Assembly: GCA_038040485.1 (NCBI GenBank) | Contig: JBBPIE010000047.1 | Location: forward strand, 1 to 35,500 | DNA length: 35,500 nt | DNA from: Onstottus_B arcticum | GTDB lineage: Bacteria; Acidobacteriota; Blastocatellia; UBA7656 | Direction of reading: 5' to 3' | Shown: positions 17,090-26,286 of the stretch, piece by piece | How positions within the stretch are numbered: the stretch's first letter is position 1 | How the letters are laid out: every line of letters begins with the position of its first letter | Made by a program: the position numbers and the translations under genes | The notes under the pieces: generated by a model | What the model was told of the DNA's origin: nothing | The model's input: the letters and a program-made list of their open reading frames with translations, nothing else | The model's database searches: none

Positions 17090-17503
17090 TCACGGTGCTG
17101 CGTCACAAACCAACCGTTTGAACAGCGAGACAGAGATGATCGTGGTGTTGATCAATTTTTCGGCTTGATTGAAGTCGCGGTCGCCGGTGATCATGAACTC
17201 GGCATCGCTCACAAGTGCGCATGCCAGGAACTTCGCGTCCTTGCGATCTCGAACGAACTCGACTTCTAAATCAACATCGATACTTTGCGTAAGGCGATCG
17301 AGGATCTCATACCACTTCTGGAGCAGGCCCTCTGGCAATCCAAACTTAGTTCTCGCGAGCACATCTTTGTACTCAGCGGTGATGGCGGGTGAAACTATCC
17401 ATTCGATGTCTGGCTGGGAAGCAACGAAAAGGATAACGCCTTCGGGGTCCCTGTCCTTCAACGCAGCAGAGACGAGAACATTAGTGTCGATTACAACTCT
17501 CAT
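17090..17503 (-). CDS. PIN-domain toxin (second module)
   Basis: 137 residues. VVIDTNVLVSAALKDRDPEG at the start gives the first catalytic Asp (D6). ITAEYKDVL, FVRDRKDAKFLACA and AEFMITGDRDF supply the other acidic residues, so the active site appears intact. It belongs to the same PIN toxin group as the protein at 13546, but the two are clearly different sequences with unrelated antitoxins. The ATG overlaps the antitoxin stop by 4 bp. It sits between the PBP and dnaE genes. Confidence 0.88.
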   Translation of the reverse strand: MRVVIDTNVLVSAALKDRDPEGVILFVASQPDIEWIVSPAITAEYKDVLARTKFGLPEGLLQKWYEILDRLTQSIDVDLEVEFVRDRKDAKFLACALVSDAEFMITGDRDFNQAEKLINTTIISVSLFKRLVCDAAP

Positions 17504-17742
17504 CGCCCTGCGCGATACGCCTCAACCTCCGCAGCGATATCGTCCTCGCTCATCGCTCTCGCTGCCGGCAGGGCCTGAGTATCATTAAGCATTGCTTGCA
17601 AATCGCGGACTCGCTCTTCGGATTCATCACCGTTCTGGGCAATCACAACGACCTCTACTACCTGCCCTGGCTTGAATGGCAAATCCGTGAGCAGGAGGCT
17701 ATTAGATTCCTTGATTCGAACGTATCTCTTGTACGCGGTCAT
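17500..17742 (-). CDS. Antitoxin-like partner of the second PIN toxin
   Basis: 80 residues from the ATG at 17742, chosen because GGAG lies 6 bases upstream; the frame is open to 17841 but that stretch is not protein-like. YKRYVRIKESNSLLLTDLPFKPGQVVEVVVI resembles a short beta-rich DNA-binding fold of the AbrB kind; the C-terminal part (AMSEDDIAAEVEAYRAGR) is an amphipathic helix of the sort that covers a PIN active site. Family assignment is tentative; the 4-bp overlap with the toxin is the strongest argument. Confidence 0.75.
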   Translation of the reverse strand: MTAYKRYVRIKESNSLLLTDLPFKPGQVVEVVVIAQNGDESEERVRDLQAMLNDTQALPAARAMSEDDIAAEVEAYRAGR

Positions 17743-17880
17743 CTTGTTCTCCACAGCTGCCGCCCCAGTGCGGATTGTACTATGTGCGCGCGCAGGGTCA
17801 TAGCAACTGCGCATAGAAGGGCTCATTGGTCGCTGGGTCACGCGCTGAACCTCAAACTCGGAAACCGGAGGAGCAAACGG

Positions 17881-20800
17881 TCAGCGGGCGGCGCCAGTTG
17901 CCTTCTGAACTACAAGCTCGATGTCGCAAGCGCCGAGCAAATCTTTGATGCTGTTGGTTAGTTGAGGCGTGACTCTTACTCGAACCAGACTATTTGGTTG
18001 AACGCGGGCGATCGAGCCGTCGGCGAGCCGCGCTTCAAAGACGATCGCGCAGTCGCCGCGATTGCTGTCCAATAAAGCGTGCAGCCTATCGAGCTTCTCT
18101 CCATCGATGGCGTCGATGTCGAAGCGCAACATGATCGTTCGCGCGGCCCGCTCACGAATGTCTTCGAGCGATTGAATCTCATCGGCGATGACGCTCATCG
18201 CGCCGCCGTCGTCGACTTCCAGGCGTCCTCGCACAAGCACCGCCGAGTCGTTCCTGAGCAGCCCGTTCGACTTGGCGTAGACTTGCGGCCAAGCGACGGT
18301 CTTGACCGCGCCGAACTGATCTTCAAGTTGGAACAAGCAGAACTGGTCGCCCTTCTTGGTCATCCGAGTGGCAAGCTCGAGGATGATGCCGCCTATCGAA
18401 ACCACAGCGCCGTGCTCGAGCCGCGTAAGCCGGTCCATGTCCGCGGTGGCGAAGTCCTGCAGCGCCTGATCGTAACTCCCCAGCGGATGCCCTGAAATAT
18501 AGAAGCCGAGCGTTTCTTTCTCACCCTTGAGCAGTTGATAGGGCAGCCACGCAGGCGCATCAGGCAACGGCGGGTCGTCGACCGTCGTTGACTGCGCGAG
18601 CGAGCCGAACAGGTCTGCCTGTCCCGAAGCTAGCGACCGTTGCGCGCGCAGACCGCTTTCGATCGCGGAGTCGATCGCGGCGAAAAGCCTCGCTCTTGCT
18701 GTCTCGATCGAGTCGAACGCGCCCGCGCGAATCAAACTCTCAAGCACGCGTTTGTTGACGGCGCGAGAGTCGACACGTTCCGTGAAATCAAAGATCGAGG
18801 TGAACGAGCCTCCTGAGTTGCGTGCGTCAACTATGCTGGCGACGGCGGACTGCCCGATGCCTTTGATTGCCGCAAGCCCGAACCTGATCGAGTTTGCGCT
18901 CGGCGTGAAGGTGTCGAGGCTCGCGTTCACATCAGGCGGCAGGATGGCGATTCCCTGAAGCCTCGCTTCGTTGATGTAACGTACGACCTTAGCCGTGTTG
19001 TTCAGTTCGTTCGACAACACCGCCGACCAAAAGTGCGTCGCATAGTGAGCCTTGAGATAAGCGGTGTGGTAGGCAAGATAGCTGTACGAGAACGAATGCG
19101 CGCGATTGAACGCATAGTCCGCGAAGCCCTCGAAGCTCTGCCACAGCTTTTCAAGCTTCGCGCGGTTGTGTCCCCGCTCGATCGCCTGCTTCAGAAACTT
19201 TTCTTTTTCCTTGTCCAGTTCTTCGCGCTTCTTCTTGCCCATCGCTCGGCGGACGAGATCAGCTTCGCCCAGCGAGTACCCGGCGAGCTTTTGAAAGACC
19301 GCCATCAACTGTTCCTGGTACACGCAAATCCCAAGCGTGTTCCCCATGACCTCTTTCAGCTCGGGGAAGTCGTATTTGACCTGGCGCCTGCCGTGACGCC
19401 GCTCGATGAAGTCGTCGATCCATCCGCTGTCGATTGGGCCCGGACGGTAGAGCGCATTGAGCGCCGATAGATCTTCGAGCCCGTCGGGTTTCAAACGGCG
19501 GCACAGGTCTTTCATTCCATCGGATTCAAACTGGAAGATCGCTTCGGTCTTTCCCTCGACGAACAACTGAAGCGTGGCACGATCATCGAGCGCGATCGTA
19601 GACAGGTCGATGACGGTTCCGGTCTCGCGCTCGATGGATTTCAAGCAGTCCGCAATGATCGTGAGCGTGGTCAGCCCGAGAAAATCCATCTTGAGCATTC
19701 CGGTCTTCTCAAGATCGTTCATCGAATACTGCGTCGTTATTTCATCGCGCGACGTCTTCGATATCGGCACCAGCTCGTGGATTGGCCTGGGTGAGATGAC
19801 GACCCCCGCCGCGTGAACCGACGCGTGACGCGAACATCCTTCCAGTCGTTTTGCGATTTCGATGAGGTCGTTGACTCGCGGGTCGGTCGCTATGGCTTTT
19901 CTGAGATCGGGGCTTTGCTTGATGGCGTCATCGATCCCGACGTTGCGTCCGCGGACCGGCGGCGGGATCATTTTGGCTATCTTCTCGACGTCTGCGAAAG
20001 GCATCTCGAGGGCGCGGCCCACATCCTTGATTGCGGCTCTGGAAGCCATTGTTCCGAACGTGCTGATTTGAGCGACGTGATCGCGCCCGTAGTAATTGGC
20101 CACGTAATCGATGACCTTCTGCCGGCCGCGAACGCAGAAGTCGATGTCGATGTCCGGCATCGAAATTCGCTCGGGATTCAGGAATCGCTCGAACACCAGA
20201 TCGTATTGCAGCGGATCGAGGTCGGTGATCTTCATCGAGTAAGCGACGAGCGATCCGGCAGCCGAGCCGCGGCCGGGTCCTACGGGGATGCCGTCTCGCT
20301 TTGCATAGTTGATAAAGTCCCACACGATCAGGAAGTACCCGGCGTATTTCATCCGGTTGACGACTCCGATTTCAAGCTCGAGCCTCGCCTTGTAGTCGTC
20401 GAGGTCGCACTTGCGGTCCGGACGGTTCTTGATCGCCTGCCATCTTTCCTCGAGTCCCGCGCGCGCGATCTTGGCGAAGTAGCTCTCGGCCGTTTCGCCG
20501 TCAGGTACGCGGTACTCGGGGAGGTGGTTTTGTCCCTGCGGCAGTTCAAGCTCGCACATCTCCGCTATGCGGACGGTGTTCAACAAAGCTTCGGGGAGTA
20601 CGCCGCCAAACAACTGCCACATCTCCGCGGCGTCGCGGAAGTAGAACTCGCCTTGTTTGTACTTGAGCCGCTTCTGCTCGTTGACCGTCTTGCCCGCGCC
20701 AATGCACACCAGCACGTCGTGCGCGCGCCAGTCTTCCTTCATCAGGTAGTGGCAATCGTTGGTGGCAGCCAGCGGGATGCCGGTCTTTTTGGACAGCTCG

Positions 20801-21387
20801 ATCATGCCGGGGATGACGGTTGAGACTTCTTCATCGAGGCCGTGGTCCTGGACTTCGAGGAAGTAGTTGCCTTTGCCAAAAATGTCTTCGAACTCGCCAG
20901 CTTGTTTCGCGGCTTGATCGAACTTGTCGGTCAGGAGAAGGGAAGAGGGAACCCCCGAAAGACAAGCTGACAATCCCACGAGCCCCTCGCTGTGCTTTGC
21001 CAGCAGCTCCTTGTCAATTCGCGGTTTGTAGTAGAAGCCGTGTGTATATGAAATGGACGAAAGCTTCGCGAGGTTATGATAGCCCTGAAGGTTTTTCGCG
21101 AGCAGAATAATGTGGTTGGTTCCGCGTTCGTTGGTGGAGTCGTCTTTGCGATCGGTGTGGTTGCCTCGCGCGATGTAGGCTTCGATTCCGATGATGGGCT
21201 TGATGCCGCTGCCCTTCATGTTGTTGTAAAACGACACCGCGCCGTAGAGATTGCCGTGATCGGTGACGGCGACGGCTCGCGCTCCGGTTTCGGCGGCGCG
21301 TTTGGCGAGGGGCTTGATTTGGATTGCCCCGTCAAGGAGGCTGAAATCAGTGTGAAGATGAAGGTGTACGAAATCTTTTTCGTTCAT
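17881..21387 (-). CDS. dnaE: DNA polymerase III alpha subunit
   Basis: 1,168 residues from the ATG at 21387 (MNEKDFVHLHLHTDFSLLDGA), the usual DnaE start; the frame is open to a TTG at 21453 but that extension is not conserved in style. It is the replicative polymerase. The PHP domain shows HLHTDFSLLDG and AVTDHGNL. The polymerase core shows GPGRGSAAGSLVAY and the metal-binding PDIDIDF, plus MDFLGLTTL and RPGPIDSGW. The tandem HhH region (AIKGIGQSAVASIVDAR) and an OB fold (GGIILELATRMTKKGDQF) follow. Length and domain order are those of DnaE1, not DnaE2/ImuC or PolC. It appears complete and transcribed alone. Confidence 0.97.
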   Translation of the reverse strand: MNEKDFVHLHLHTDFSLLDGAIQIKPLAKRAAETGARAVAVTDHGNLYGAVSFYNNMKGSGIKPIIGIEAYIARGNHTDRKDDSTNERGTNHIILLAKNLQGYHNLAKLSSISYTHGFYYKPRIDKELLAKHSEGLVGLSACLSGVPSSLLLTDKFDQAAKQAGEFEDIFGKGNYFLEVQDHGLDEEVSTVIPGMIELSKKTGIPLAATNDCHYLMKEDWRAHDVLVCIGAGKTVNEQKRLKYKQGEFYFRDAAEMWQLFGGVLPEALLNTVRIAEMCELELPQGQNHLPEYRVPDGETAESYFAKIARAGLEERWQAIKNRPDRKCDLDDYKARLELEIGVVNRMKYAGYFLIVWDFINYAKRDGIPVGPGRGSAAGSLVAYSMKITDLDPLQYDLVFERFLNPERISMPDIDIDFCVRGRQKVIDYVANYYGRDHVAQISTFGTMASRAAIKDVGRALEMPFADVEKIAKMIPPPVRGRNVGIDDAIKQSPDLRKAIATDPRVNDLIEIAKRLEGCSRHASVHAAGVVISPRPIHELVPISKTSRDEITTQYSMNDLEKTGMLKMDFLGLTTLTIIADCLKSIERETGTVIDLSTIALDDRATLQLFVEGKTEAIFQFESDGMKDLCRRLKPDGLEDLSALNALYRPGPIDSGWIDDFIERRHGRRQVKYDFPELKEVMGNTLGICVYQEQLMAVFQKLAGYSLGEADLVRRAMGKKKREELDKEKEKFLKQAIERGHNRAKLEKLWQSFEGFADYAFNRAHSFSYSYLAYHTAYLKAHYATHFWSAVLSNELNNTAKVVRYINEARLQGIAILPPDVNASLDTFTPSANSIRFGLAAIKGIGQSAVASIVDARNSGGSFTSIFDFTERVDSRAVNKRVLESLIRAGAFDSIETARARLFAAIDSAIESGLRAQRSLASGQADLFGSLAQSTTVDDPPLPDAPAWLPYQLLKGEKETLGFYISGHPLGSYDQALQDFATADMDRLTRLEHGAVVSIGGIILELATRMTKKGDQFCLFQLEDQFGAVKTVAWPQVYAKSNGLLRNDSAVLVRGRLEVDDGGAMSVIADEIQSLEDIRERAARTIMLRFDIDAIDGEKLDRLHALLDSNRGDCAIVFEARLADGSIARVQPNSLVRVRVTPQLTNSIKDLLGACDIELVVQKATGAAR

Positions 21388-21953
21388 GTGGGCTCTTGGA
21401 GCTACGGGGTATATGTCGAGAGTGTGTTTCCGCTGGCCTGAAGGTCTTATCAAGTATCTGTTTCAGTCGCGGGCCGATTATAGCCGAAGGGCTTCGTCGT
21501 GTACACCGCAACTTGTGGGGCCTCGGGAATGACCTGCTATATATTGGGCCGCCGAGCGTCAAACACCGCGTAAAGGCGACCTGGCGCAAACACCGCGTAG
21601 CGGTGACCTATCGATAGAGGACAGGGCTAAAACGGGCCGGGCCGCGTAGCGGTTACCTGCATGGCCCAAGAGCGAACATCCATTGTAGAGACCCACCCCA
21701 ATGTGCGAACCAGGTAGCCGCTTCGCGGCCCACTTCGAACACTGTTGCCGCAGCTATCGATAGGCAGCCGCTACGCGGCGCAGGCACTCCCCGGAGTTCG
21801 AAGCAGCCCAAGGCGAAGCAAAAGAGCGATCTCGTTCGATCATCCGCCAGCAACAGTGAACCTTGTGAAGAGGCGTGCTACCTAGACCCAACCCGGACCG
21901 GCTGGTATCCTTGGACCGCCAAACTTTAGCACCTCATTCGAGGAGTATTCCTT
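21388..21953. other. 566-bp intergenic region with palindromic repeats
   Basis: No gene is visible between the divergently transcribed dnaE and enoyl-CoA hydratase genes. The region contains at least five copies of a short palindrome (see the repeat entry). The right end has GAGGAG 8 bases before the hydratase ATG. Confidence 0.6.
21564..21780. repeat. Cluster of REP-like palindromes with a CCGCTACGCGG core
   Basis: Five copies of a roughly 18-bp unit: three in one orientation at 21564, 21591 and 21641 (for example CACCGCGTAGCGGTGACCT) and two reversed at 21712 and 21762 (for example AGGCAGCCGCTACGCGGCG). Copies at 21591 and 21762 are both joined to CTATCGATAG, making a larger imperfect inverted repeat, 21591-21617 with 21754-21780. 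A related unit occurs at 27036. Confidence 0.75.
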
Positions 21954-22736
21954 ATGCAATCCACCTACGAACATCTGCTTGTTGAATCCAAAGTGCCGAT
22001 AGCCGTCATCACGATGAACCGGCCCGACCGGCGGAACGCTTTGTCGCTCGATCTGATGCAAGAGCTAATCGGCTGCTTTCGAAAGATAGGAGACTCAAAG
22101 GAAATTCGCTCCGTCATACTTGCGGCAGCAGGCCCGGCGTTCTCAGCAGGACACGACTTGAACGAGCTTCGCGACAAAGGCATCACTGACTACCGGCATG
22201 TCTTTGAAGTCTGCACCGAGCTGATGACGCTGATCCAATCGATTCCACAGCCGGTGATAGCCGAAGTTCGGGGGATCGCCACCGCCGCGGGTTGCCAGTT
22301 GGTTGCGACATGCGACCTCGCCATCGCATCAGAAGAAGCGCGATTTGCAACGCCGGGTGTTCGGATCGGTTTGTTTTGCACGACGCCGATGGTGGCGCTG
22401 TCGCGAGCGATTGGGCGGAAGCGCGCTCTCGAGATGCTTGTGACCGGCGTGCCGATTGACGCGCAAACGGCGATGGAATGGGGCTTAATCAATCGAGCGG
22501 TTCCGGCCGAACGGTTGCGCGAAGAGACCCTGGCTCTCGCTCAGCGAATCGCCGAAGCGAGTCCGCTGACTATGTCGATTGGCAAACAGGCTTTCTATGC
22601 TCAGATCGATCTCGATCAGCCTAAGGCATACGCTTATGCGAAGGACGTGATGAGCACAAATGCTTTGGCCGAGGATGCTCAAGAAGGCATGGGAGCATTC
22701 CTCGAGAAACGCGCTCCGAGCTGGCGCGGACGTTAA
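21954..22736 (+). CDS. Enoyl-CoA hydratase/isomerase (crotonase) family protein, ECHDC3-like
   Basis: 260 residues; GAGGAG precedes the ATG. The crotonase fold is clear: ITMNRPDRRNALS, the oxyanion-hole segments PAFSAGHDL and GIATAAGCQL, then CDLAIASEEARFATPGVRIGLFCTTP and a C-terminal GMGAFLEKRAPSWRG. Homology is to the human ECHDC3 type. The residues matching the two catalytic glutamates of rat mitochondrial enoyl-CoA hydratase (E144 and E164) are Gln (in GCQL) and Gly (in TPGV), so hydratase activity is unlikely. It may be a thioesterase-like, isomerase or regulatory crotonase acting on a CoA ester in the cytoplasm. It stands alone, converging on the ABC-F gene. Confidence 0.88.
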   Translation: MQSTYEHLLVESKVPIAVITMNRPDRRNALSLDLMQELIGCFRKIGDSKEIRSVILAAAGPAFSAGHDLNELRDKGITDYRHVFEVCTELMTLIQSIPQPVIAEVRGIATAAGCQLVATCDLAIASEEARFATPGVRIGLFCTTPMVALSRAIGRKRALEMLVTGVPIDAQTAMEWGLINRAVPAERLREETLALAQRIAEASPLTMSIGKQAFYAQIDLDQPKAYAYAKDVMSTNALAEDAQEGMGAFLEKRAPSWRGR

Positions 22737-22793
22737 CTGCGCGAGATCTCTGTTTGCCTGGAACCCGGTGCGAGTCTTCTGCCAACCGCTGCC

Positions 22794-24683
22794 TCATTGT
22801 TTCTGAAGGGCCGCAGCCTCTTCCCATTCTCTATACAGTGTTTCGAGTTGGCTCGCGATCGTTGCATGCCGATTGCCCATCTCGACGTAGTGCGCAGGTC
22901 CCCAATCCGAAGCGGGACTGGCGAGCTGCTCCGACAACTCGGCAAGCTCTTGCTCGAGCGCGTGGATCGCGCGTTCAATCTCTTCCGCTGAATGCTGACG
23001 CTGCTTCGATTGAGGGTTGGCCCGCGGCTTCGATTTGGGTTGAGGCGTCGCTCGCCGCGTTGGAGGGGGTGATTCGGTTTCAGCCTTCTTGCGATGTCGA
23101 AGCTCGTAGTAATCCGAGTAGCTGCCATTGTGATATGTAGCAGCACCGTTCTCGAAGTGCAGAATCTCAGTCGCAATCTTGTCCAGAAAGTACCGATCGT
23201 GCGAGACGGTGACGATCGTGCCGGGGTAGTCCGCAAGCGCCTGTTCGAGCGCTTCACGCGAAGGGATGTCGAGGTGGTTCGTCGGCTCGTCCAGCACCAG
23301 CACGTTCGCGCGGCCGTAGATAAGCTTCGCCAGCGCAAGCCTGCTCCGCTCGCCTCCCGATAGCGCGATCACCGGTTTGAGTATGTCGTCACCTGGAAAC
23401 AGAAACTTCGCCAGGTAGCTTCGCAACTCAGCCGGCGATGCGCGCGGCGCGGCAACTCCGATCTCTTCGATGACAGTTGATGAGAGATCGAGTGTTGAGA
23501 GTTCCTGGTCGAAATACTCCAGGTTGACGTTCGCGCCCCAGATCAGGCCTCCCTCGACCGCCTCAAGGTCGCCGATGATCGTTTTGAGAAAGGTAGTCTT
23601 ACCCGATCCGTTCGGCCCGATGATCCCGAGGCGTTCGCCTCGCCTCAGCAAAAACGAAATCCCCAGCGCGAGAGCAACGCTATTGCGGCCGATCGCAAGA
23701 TCTGAAACGGACAACACGTTGTCTCCGGCCCGGGCGACGGCTTGCAGCCGAAAGTCGCCGACTCGATCGTCGCGAACGGCTTCGACACGGTCGAGCTTTT
23801 CGAGCATCTTGCGCCGAGATTTTGCCTGCTTGGTTTTCTGCCCGGCGATGTTTCGGCGAATGAAGTCTTCGGTGCGGGCGATCATCTCTTGTTGCTGCTC
23901 GTACTCGCGCATCTGGGTGAGCCGCCGCTCCTCCCGCTGCTTCACATAAGCGGTGTAGTTCCCGGGATAAACAGTCGCGCGGCCCGCGTCCACCTCGACC
24001 ATCTTTGAAGCCGTTCGGTCTAGCAGAAACCGGTCGTGTGAAACGATCACGAACGCCGATTTGTACTCTGAAAGAAAGTCTTCGAGCCACTCGATTGCGC
24101 TCACGTCCAGATGATTGGTTGGCTCGTCCAGCAGCAAAACGTCGGGCTCGGCGAGCAGCAGCTTCGCAAGCGCGAGCCTCGCCTTCTGTCCGCCGCTGAG
24201 TTGATCCGCCGGCCGCGACAACTCTTCGGGTCCGAAGCTGAGGCCGACCAGCACCGCCTCGGCGCGAGCTTGATAGGTGAATCCGCCGCTTAATTCATGA
24301 CGATGCTGCAGGTCACTGTAGGCGTGCATCGCTTCGGCAAGCGCGACGCCAACGGCTTCCGCCATCACGTGTTCTAGACGGGTAATCTCAGCCTCGATCT
24401 CGTGCAGCTCGGTGAAGACCGAAACCGCTTCGTCGCGGACGCTCTTGTCTCCGGTGAAGGTTGGTTGTTGTTCGAGCAGCCCGACGCGAAGGCCTCTTAG
24501 CAGGATTACCTCGCCGCGATCGGCTTCTTCGCGGCCAGTCACGAGTCGAAAGATAGTGGTCTTGCCGGCGCCGTTGCGTCCGACCAGCCCGACGCGCTCG
24601 CCCGGATTGACCTGAAACGTCGCGCCGCGCAACACCTCCTGCGCGCCGTAGGATTTGTGAACGTCGTCTAAGCGGAAGAGCAT
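22794..24683 (-). CDS. ABC-F family ATPase (ribosome-associated, Uup/EttA-like)
   Basis: 629 residues, no membrane segment. Two ABC domains: first with GRNGAGKT, LSGGQKARLALAKLL and LLLDEPTNHLD; second with GPNGSGKT, LSGGERSRLALAKLI and LVLDEPTNHLD. Between them lies the long charged helical linker (about residues 245-295, ending QAKSRRKMLEKLDRVE) that in ABC-F proteins reaches the P-site tRNA. The C-terminus has a Pro/Lys linker and a coiled-coil (EEIERAIHALEQELAELSEQL), as in Uup-type members. It probably acts on ribosomes in the cytoplasm, relieving stalls; an antibiotic-protection role cannot be excluded. No good ribosome binding site is seen before the ATG at 24683. A repeat-rich gap separates it from the upstream isomerase gene. 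Confidence 0.92.
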   Translation of the reverse strand: MLFRLDDVHKSYGAQEVLRGATFQVNPGERVGLVGRNGAGKTTIFRLVTGREEADRGEVILLRGLRVGLLEQQPTFTGDKSVRDEAVSVFTELHEIEAEITRLEHVMAEAVGVALAEAMHAYSDLQHRHELSGGFTYQARAEAVLVGLSFGPEELSRPADQLSGGQKARLALAKLLLAEPDVLLLDEPTNHLDVSAIEWLEDFLSEYKSAFVIVSHDRFLLDRTASKMVEVDAGRATVYPGNYTAYVKQREERRLTQMREYEQQQEMIARTEDFIRRNIAGQKTKQAKSRRKMLEKLDRVEAVRDDRVGDFRLQAVARAGDNVLSVSDLAIGRNSVALALGISFLLRRGERLGIIGPNGSGKTTFLKTIIGDLEAVEGGLIWGANVNLEYFDQELSTLDLSSTVIEEIGVAAPRASPAELRSYLAKFLFPGDDILKPVIALSGGERSRLALAKLIYGRANVLVLDEPTNHLDIPSREALEQALADYPGTIVTVSHDRYFLDKIATEILHFENGAATYHNGSYSDYYELRHRKKAETESPPPTRRATPQPKSKPRANPQSKQRQHSAEEIERAIHALEQELAELSEQLASPASDWGPAHYVEMGNRHATIASQLETLYREWEEAAALQKQ

Positions 24684-24687
24684 GAGG

Positions 24688-24801
24688 AAGTCCGTAGTCC
24701 GTAGTCAATTGTCCGTAGTTACGCAGTCAATCTTCAGTCGTCGATCACCTGTCAGATGGCTACTAACTACGGACCACGGACTACGGACTACGGACTTCTA
24801 A
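24688..24801. repeat. Inverted cluster of ACGGACT repeats between isomerase and ABC-F genes
   Basis: The left arm (24688-24722) repeats GTCCGTA and the right arm (24764-24801) repeats TACGGAC, so the two can fold onto each other as a long imperfect hairpin. The right arm touches the stop codon of the isomerase gene. It could end that transcript or protect its 3' end; it also occupies the upstream region of the ABC-F gene. Confidence 0.75.
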
Positions 24802-25992
24802 CTACTTGTTGGCATTTGCAGGTCGGGCGTTCGCATTCGCAGCCGAAGCCGCCGGACGATTCTCGTTCGCAGCCGGTCGATTCTGATTCTCGAGTCGCGG
24901 CGGCGCTTGCTGCTGGCTCTGGCTCGACTCCAACAACTGTGACGGACGCATCTCGACTATGCTTTGCGGGTTCTGCACGATCCGCTCGGCAAGCATATTC
25001 TTTGTAGTCGTCTCCGCAAGCGTGACCAGCACCAAAGCTTGAAGCAATATCTGCTGTCGCTGCTGCGTGATCGTGTTTATGATGTCCGTGCGCACGTCGT
25101 TGAGCGTGAGGTCCCGCGGCTGCTCTTGCTTCCGGTTGAGCTTGAATATGTACCAGTTGCCGGCCAGGTTGTCCTTGATCGGTTCGGTGAATTGGCCTTC
25201 CTTCATTGCCATCAGCATGCCTGGAAGTTCAGGTCTGCTGGGGAAGGTCTGCTTCAACCCGGCCTCGGAAGCAAAGCCAAGCTGCCCGCCGCGCAGCGCC
25301 GACTGCTGGTCCTCGGACTTCTGCGCCGCTACCGTCGCGAAGTCGGTGGTCCCGCTTCGAAGCTGCTCGTGAATTGCTTTGATTTTCTGTTCGGCGCCCG
25401 CTTCGCCGCCGTTGTTCACCGGGCTCACGATTATCATCGAGATGTCGGCGCCCCGCTCTGCCACGAACTCGTTCTTGTGGTCGGAGTAATACTTGTCGAT
25501 CTCGGCGTCGGTCGGCGCGCTTACTCGAGTCCGCTCGCGTTCGCGAAGCGCGTTGATCGCAAGCTCTCTCCGAACCTTGTCGCGCAGTTCGCTTTCGGTC
25601 ATGCCCGCTTGCTTGAGCTGATCCTGATATTGCTCTTCCGTGACGTGAGCGTCCTGTTTGCGTTTTTGGACTTCCTGATTCACCTTGCTGTCGTCAGGCT
25701 CGAGGCTTTCCTTTTGGGCCTTTTGGAACATGGCCTCTTCCTGGATCATGTTGTCGAGAACGCTGAGACGCGCGGCAACCAACTCAGCGGGGCTCAGCGT
25801 CTTGCCGCCGCCGCTCTGATCGATCTGCTGTTTGATCAGGCTGTCCACCTGGCGGACGGTGATCTCGCGTGAGCCTACCTTAGCCGCGACCTCGCTGCCG
25901 GGCTTTGGATCGTCGCCCTTGCAGGCCGTCAGCAGCAGGGAAGACAGAACAACCAGAGAGGGGAGAATGAGGGTCTTTGATAAACGAAACAC
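24802..25992 (-). CDS. Lipoprotein peptidyl-prolyl isomerase (PpiC/SurA type)
   Basis: 396 residues from a GTG at 25992 with AAGGAG 7 bases before it. Residues 1-24 are a lipoprotein signal with lipobox LLTAC (C24), so it is likely an outer-membrane or periplasm-facing lipoprotein. Residues about 35-170 form a helical SurA_N-like chaperone region (VAAKVGSREITVRQVDSLI, then MTESELRDKVRRELAINAL). The parvulin domain follows (ADISMIIVSP, FATVAAQKSED, GGQLGF, GQFTEPI, WYIFKL). The C-terminal 55 residues are low-complexity, rich in Gln, Asn, Ala, Pro and Arg. It probably assists folding of exported proteins, for which this window has several candidates. Confidence 0.9.
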   Translation of the reverse strand: MFRLSKTLILPSLVVLSSLLLTACKGDDPKPGSEVAAKVGSREITVRQVDSLIKQQIDQSGGGKTLSPAELVAARLSVLDNMIQEEAMFQKAQKESLEPDDSKVNQEVQKRKQDAHVTEEQYQDQLKQAGMTESELRDKVRRELAINALRERERTRVSAPTDAEIDKYYSDHKNEFVAERGADISMIIVSPVNNGGEAGAEQKIKAIHEQLRSGTTDFATVAAQKSEDQQSALRGGQLGFASEAGLKQTFPSRPELPGMLMAMKEGQFTEPIKDNLAGNWYIFKLNRKQEQPRDLTLNDVRTDIINTITQQRQQILLQALVLVTLAETTTKNMLAERIVQNPQSIVEMRPSQLLESSQSQQQAPPRLENQNRPAANENRPAASAANANARPANANK

Positions 25993-26092
25993 AGCTTTGC
26001 TCCTTCGAGAAATGGTTTGACGGCACGGTCGCCGCTCGTGCTAAACTCTCGTTTTGCTTTCATCGCAATAATCGCAACAGAGGAGTAGAACA

Positions 26093-26284
26093 ATGGCACA
26101 ACGATGCGAAATCTGCGGCAAGGGACCCCAGTTTGGTCACACCGTGAGCCACGCTAACAACCGAACAAACCGCCGTTTTAATCCGAATCTTCAACCGGTG
26201 CGCGCGCTCATAAGCGGCCGCCCGCAACGCATCCGCGTCTGCACTCGCTGTCTGAAAGCTGGAAAAGTCGTCAAAGCAGCCTGA
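26093..26284 (+). CDS. rpmB: 50S ribosomal protein L28
   Basis: 63 residues; GAGGAG lies 9-10 bases before the ATG. MAQRCEICGKGPQFGHTVSH, the NRTNRRFNPNLQ segment and the closing CTRCLKAGKV are diagnostic. The CxxC pairs (CEIC and CTRC) form the zinc-binding version of L28. It is divergent from the isomerase gene, sharing about 100 bp of upstream DNA. Confidence 0.97.
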   Translation: MAQRCEICGKGPQFGHTVSHANNRTNRRFNPNLQPVRALISGRPQRIRVCTRCLKAGKVVKAA

Positions 26285-26286
26285 TC

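Noticed and set aside
19813..20823. 336-codon plus-strand open frame
   Set aside because: It is antisense to the highly conserved dnaE polymerase region; the protein is a codon-bias shadow without any family motif.
24964..25872. 302-codon plus-strand open frame
   Set aside because: Antisense to the PpiC-type isomerase gene, which has a lipobox and parvulin motifs; the antisense product has none.
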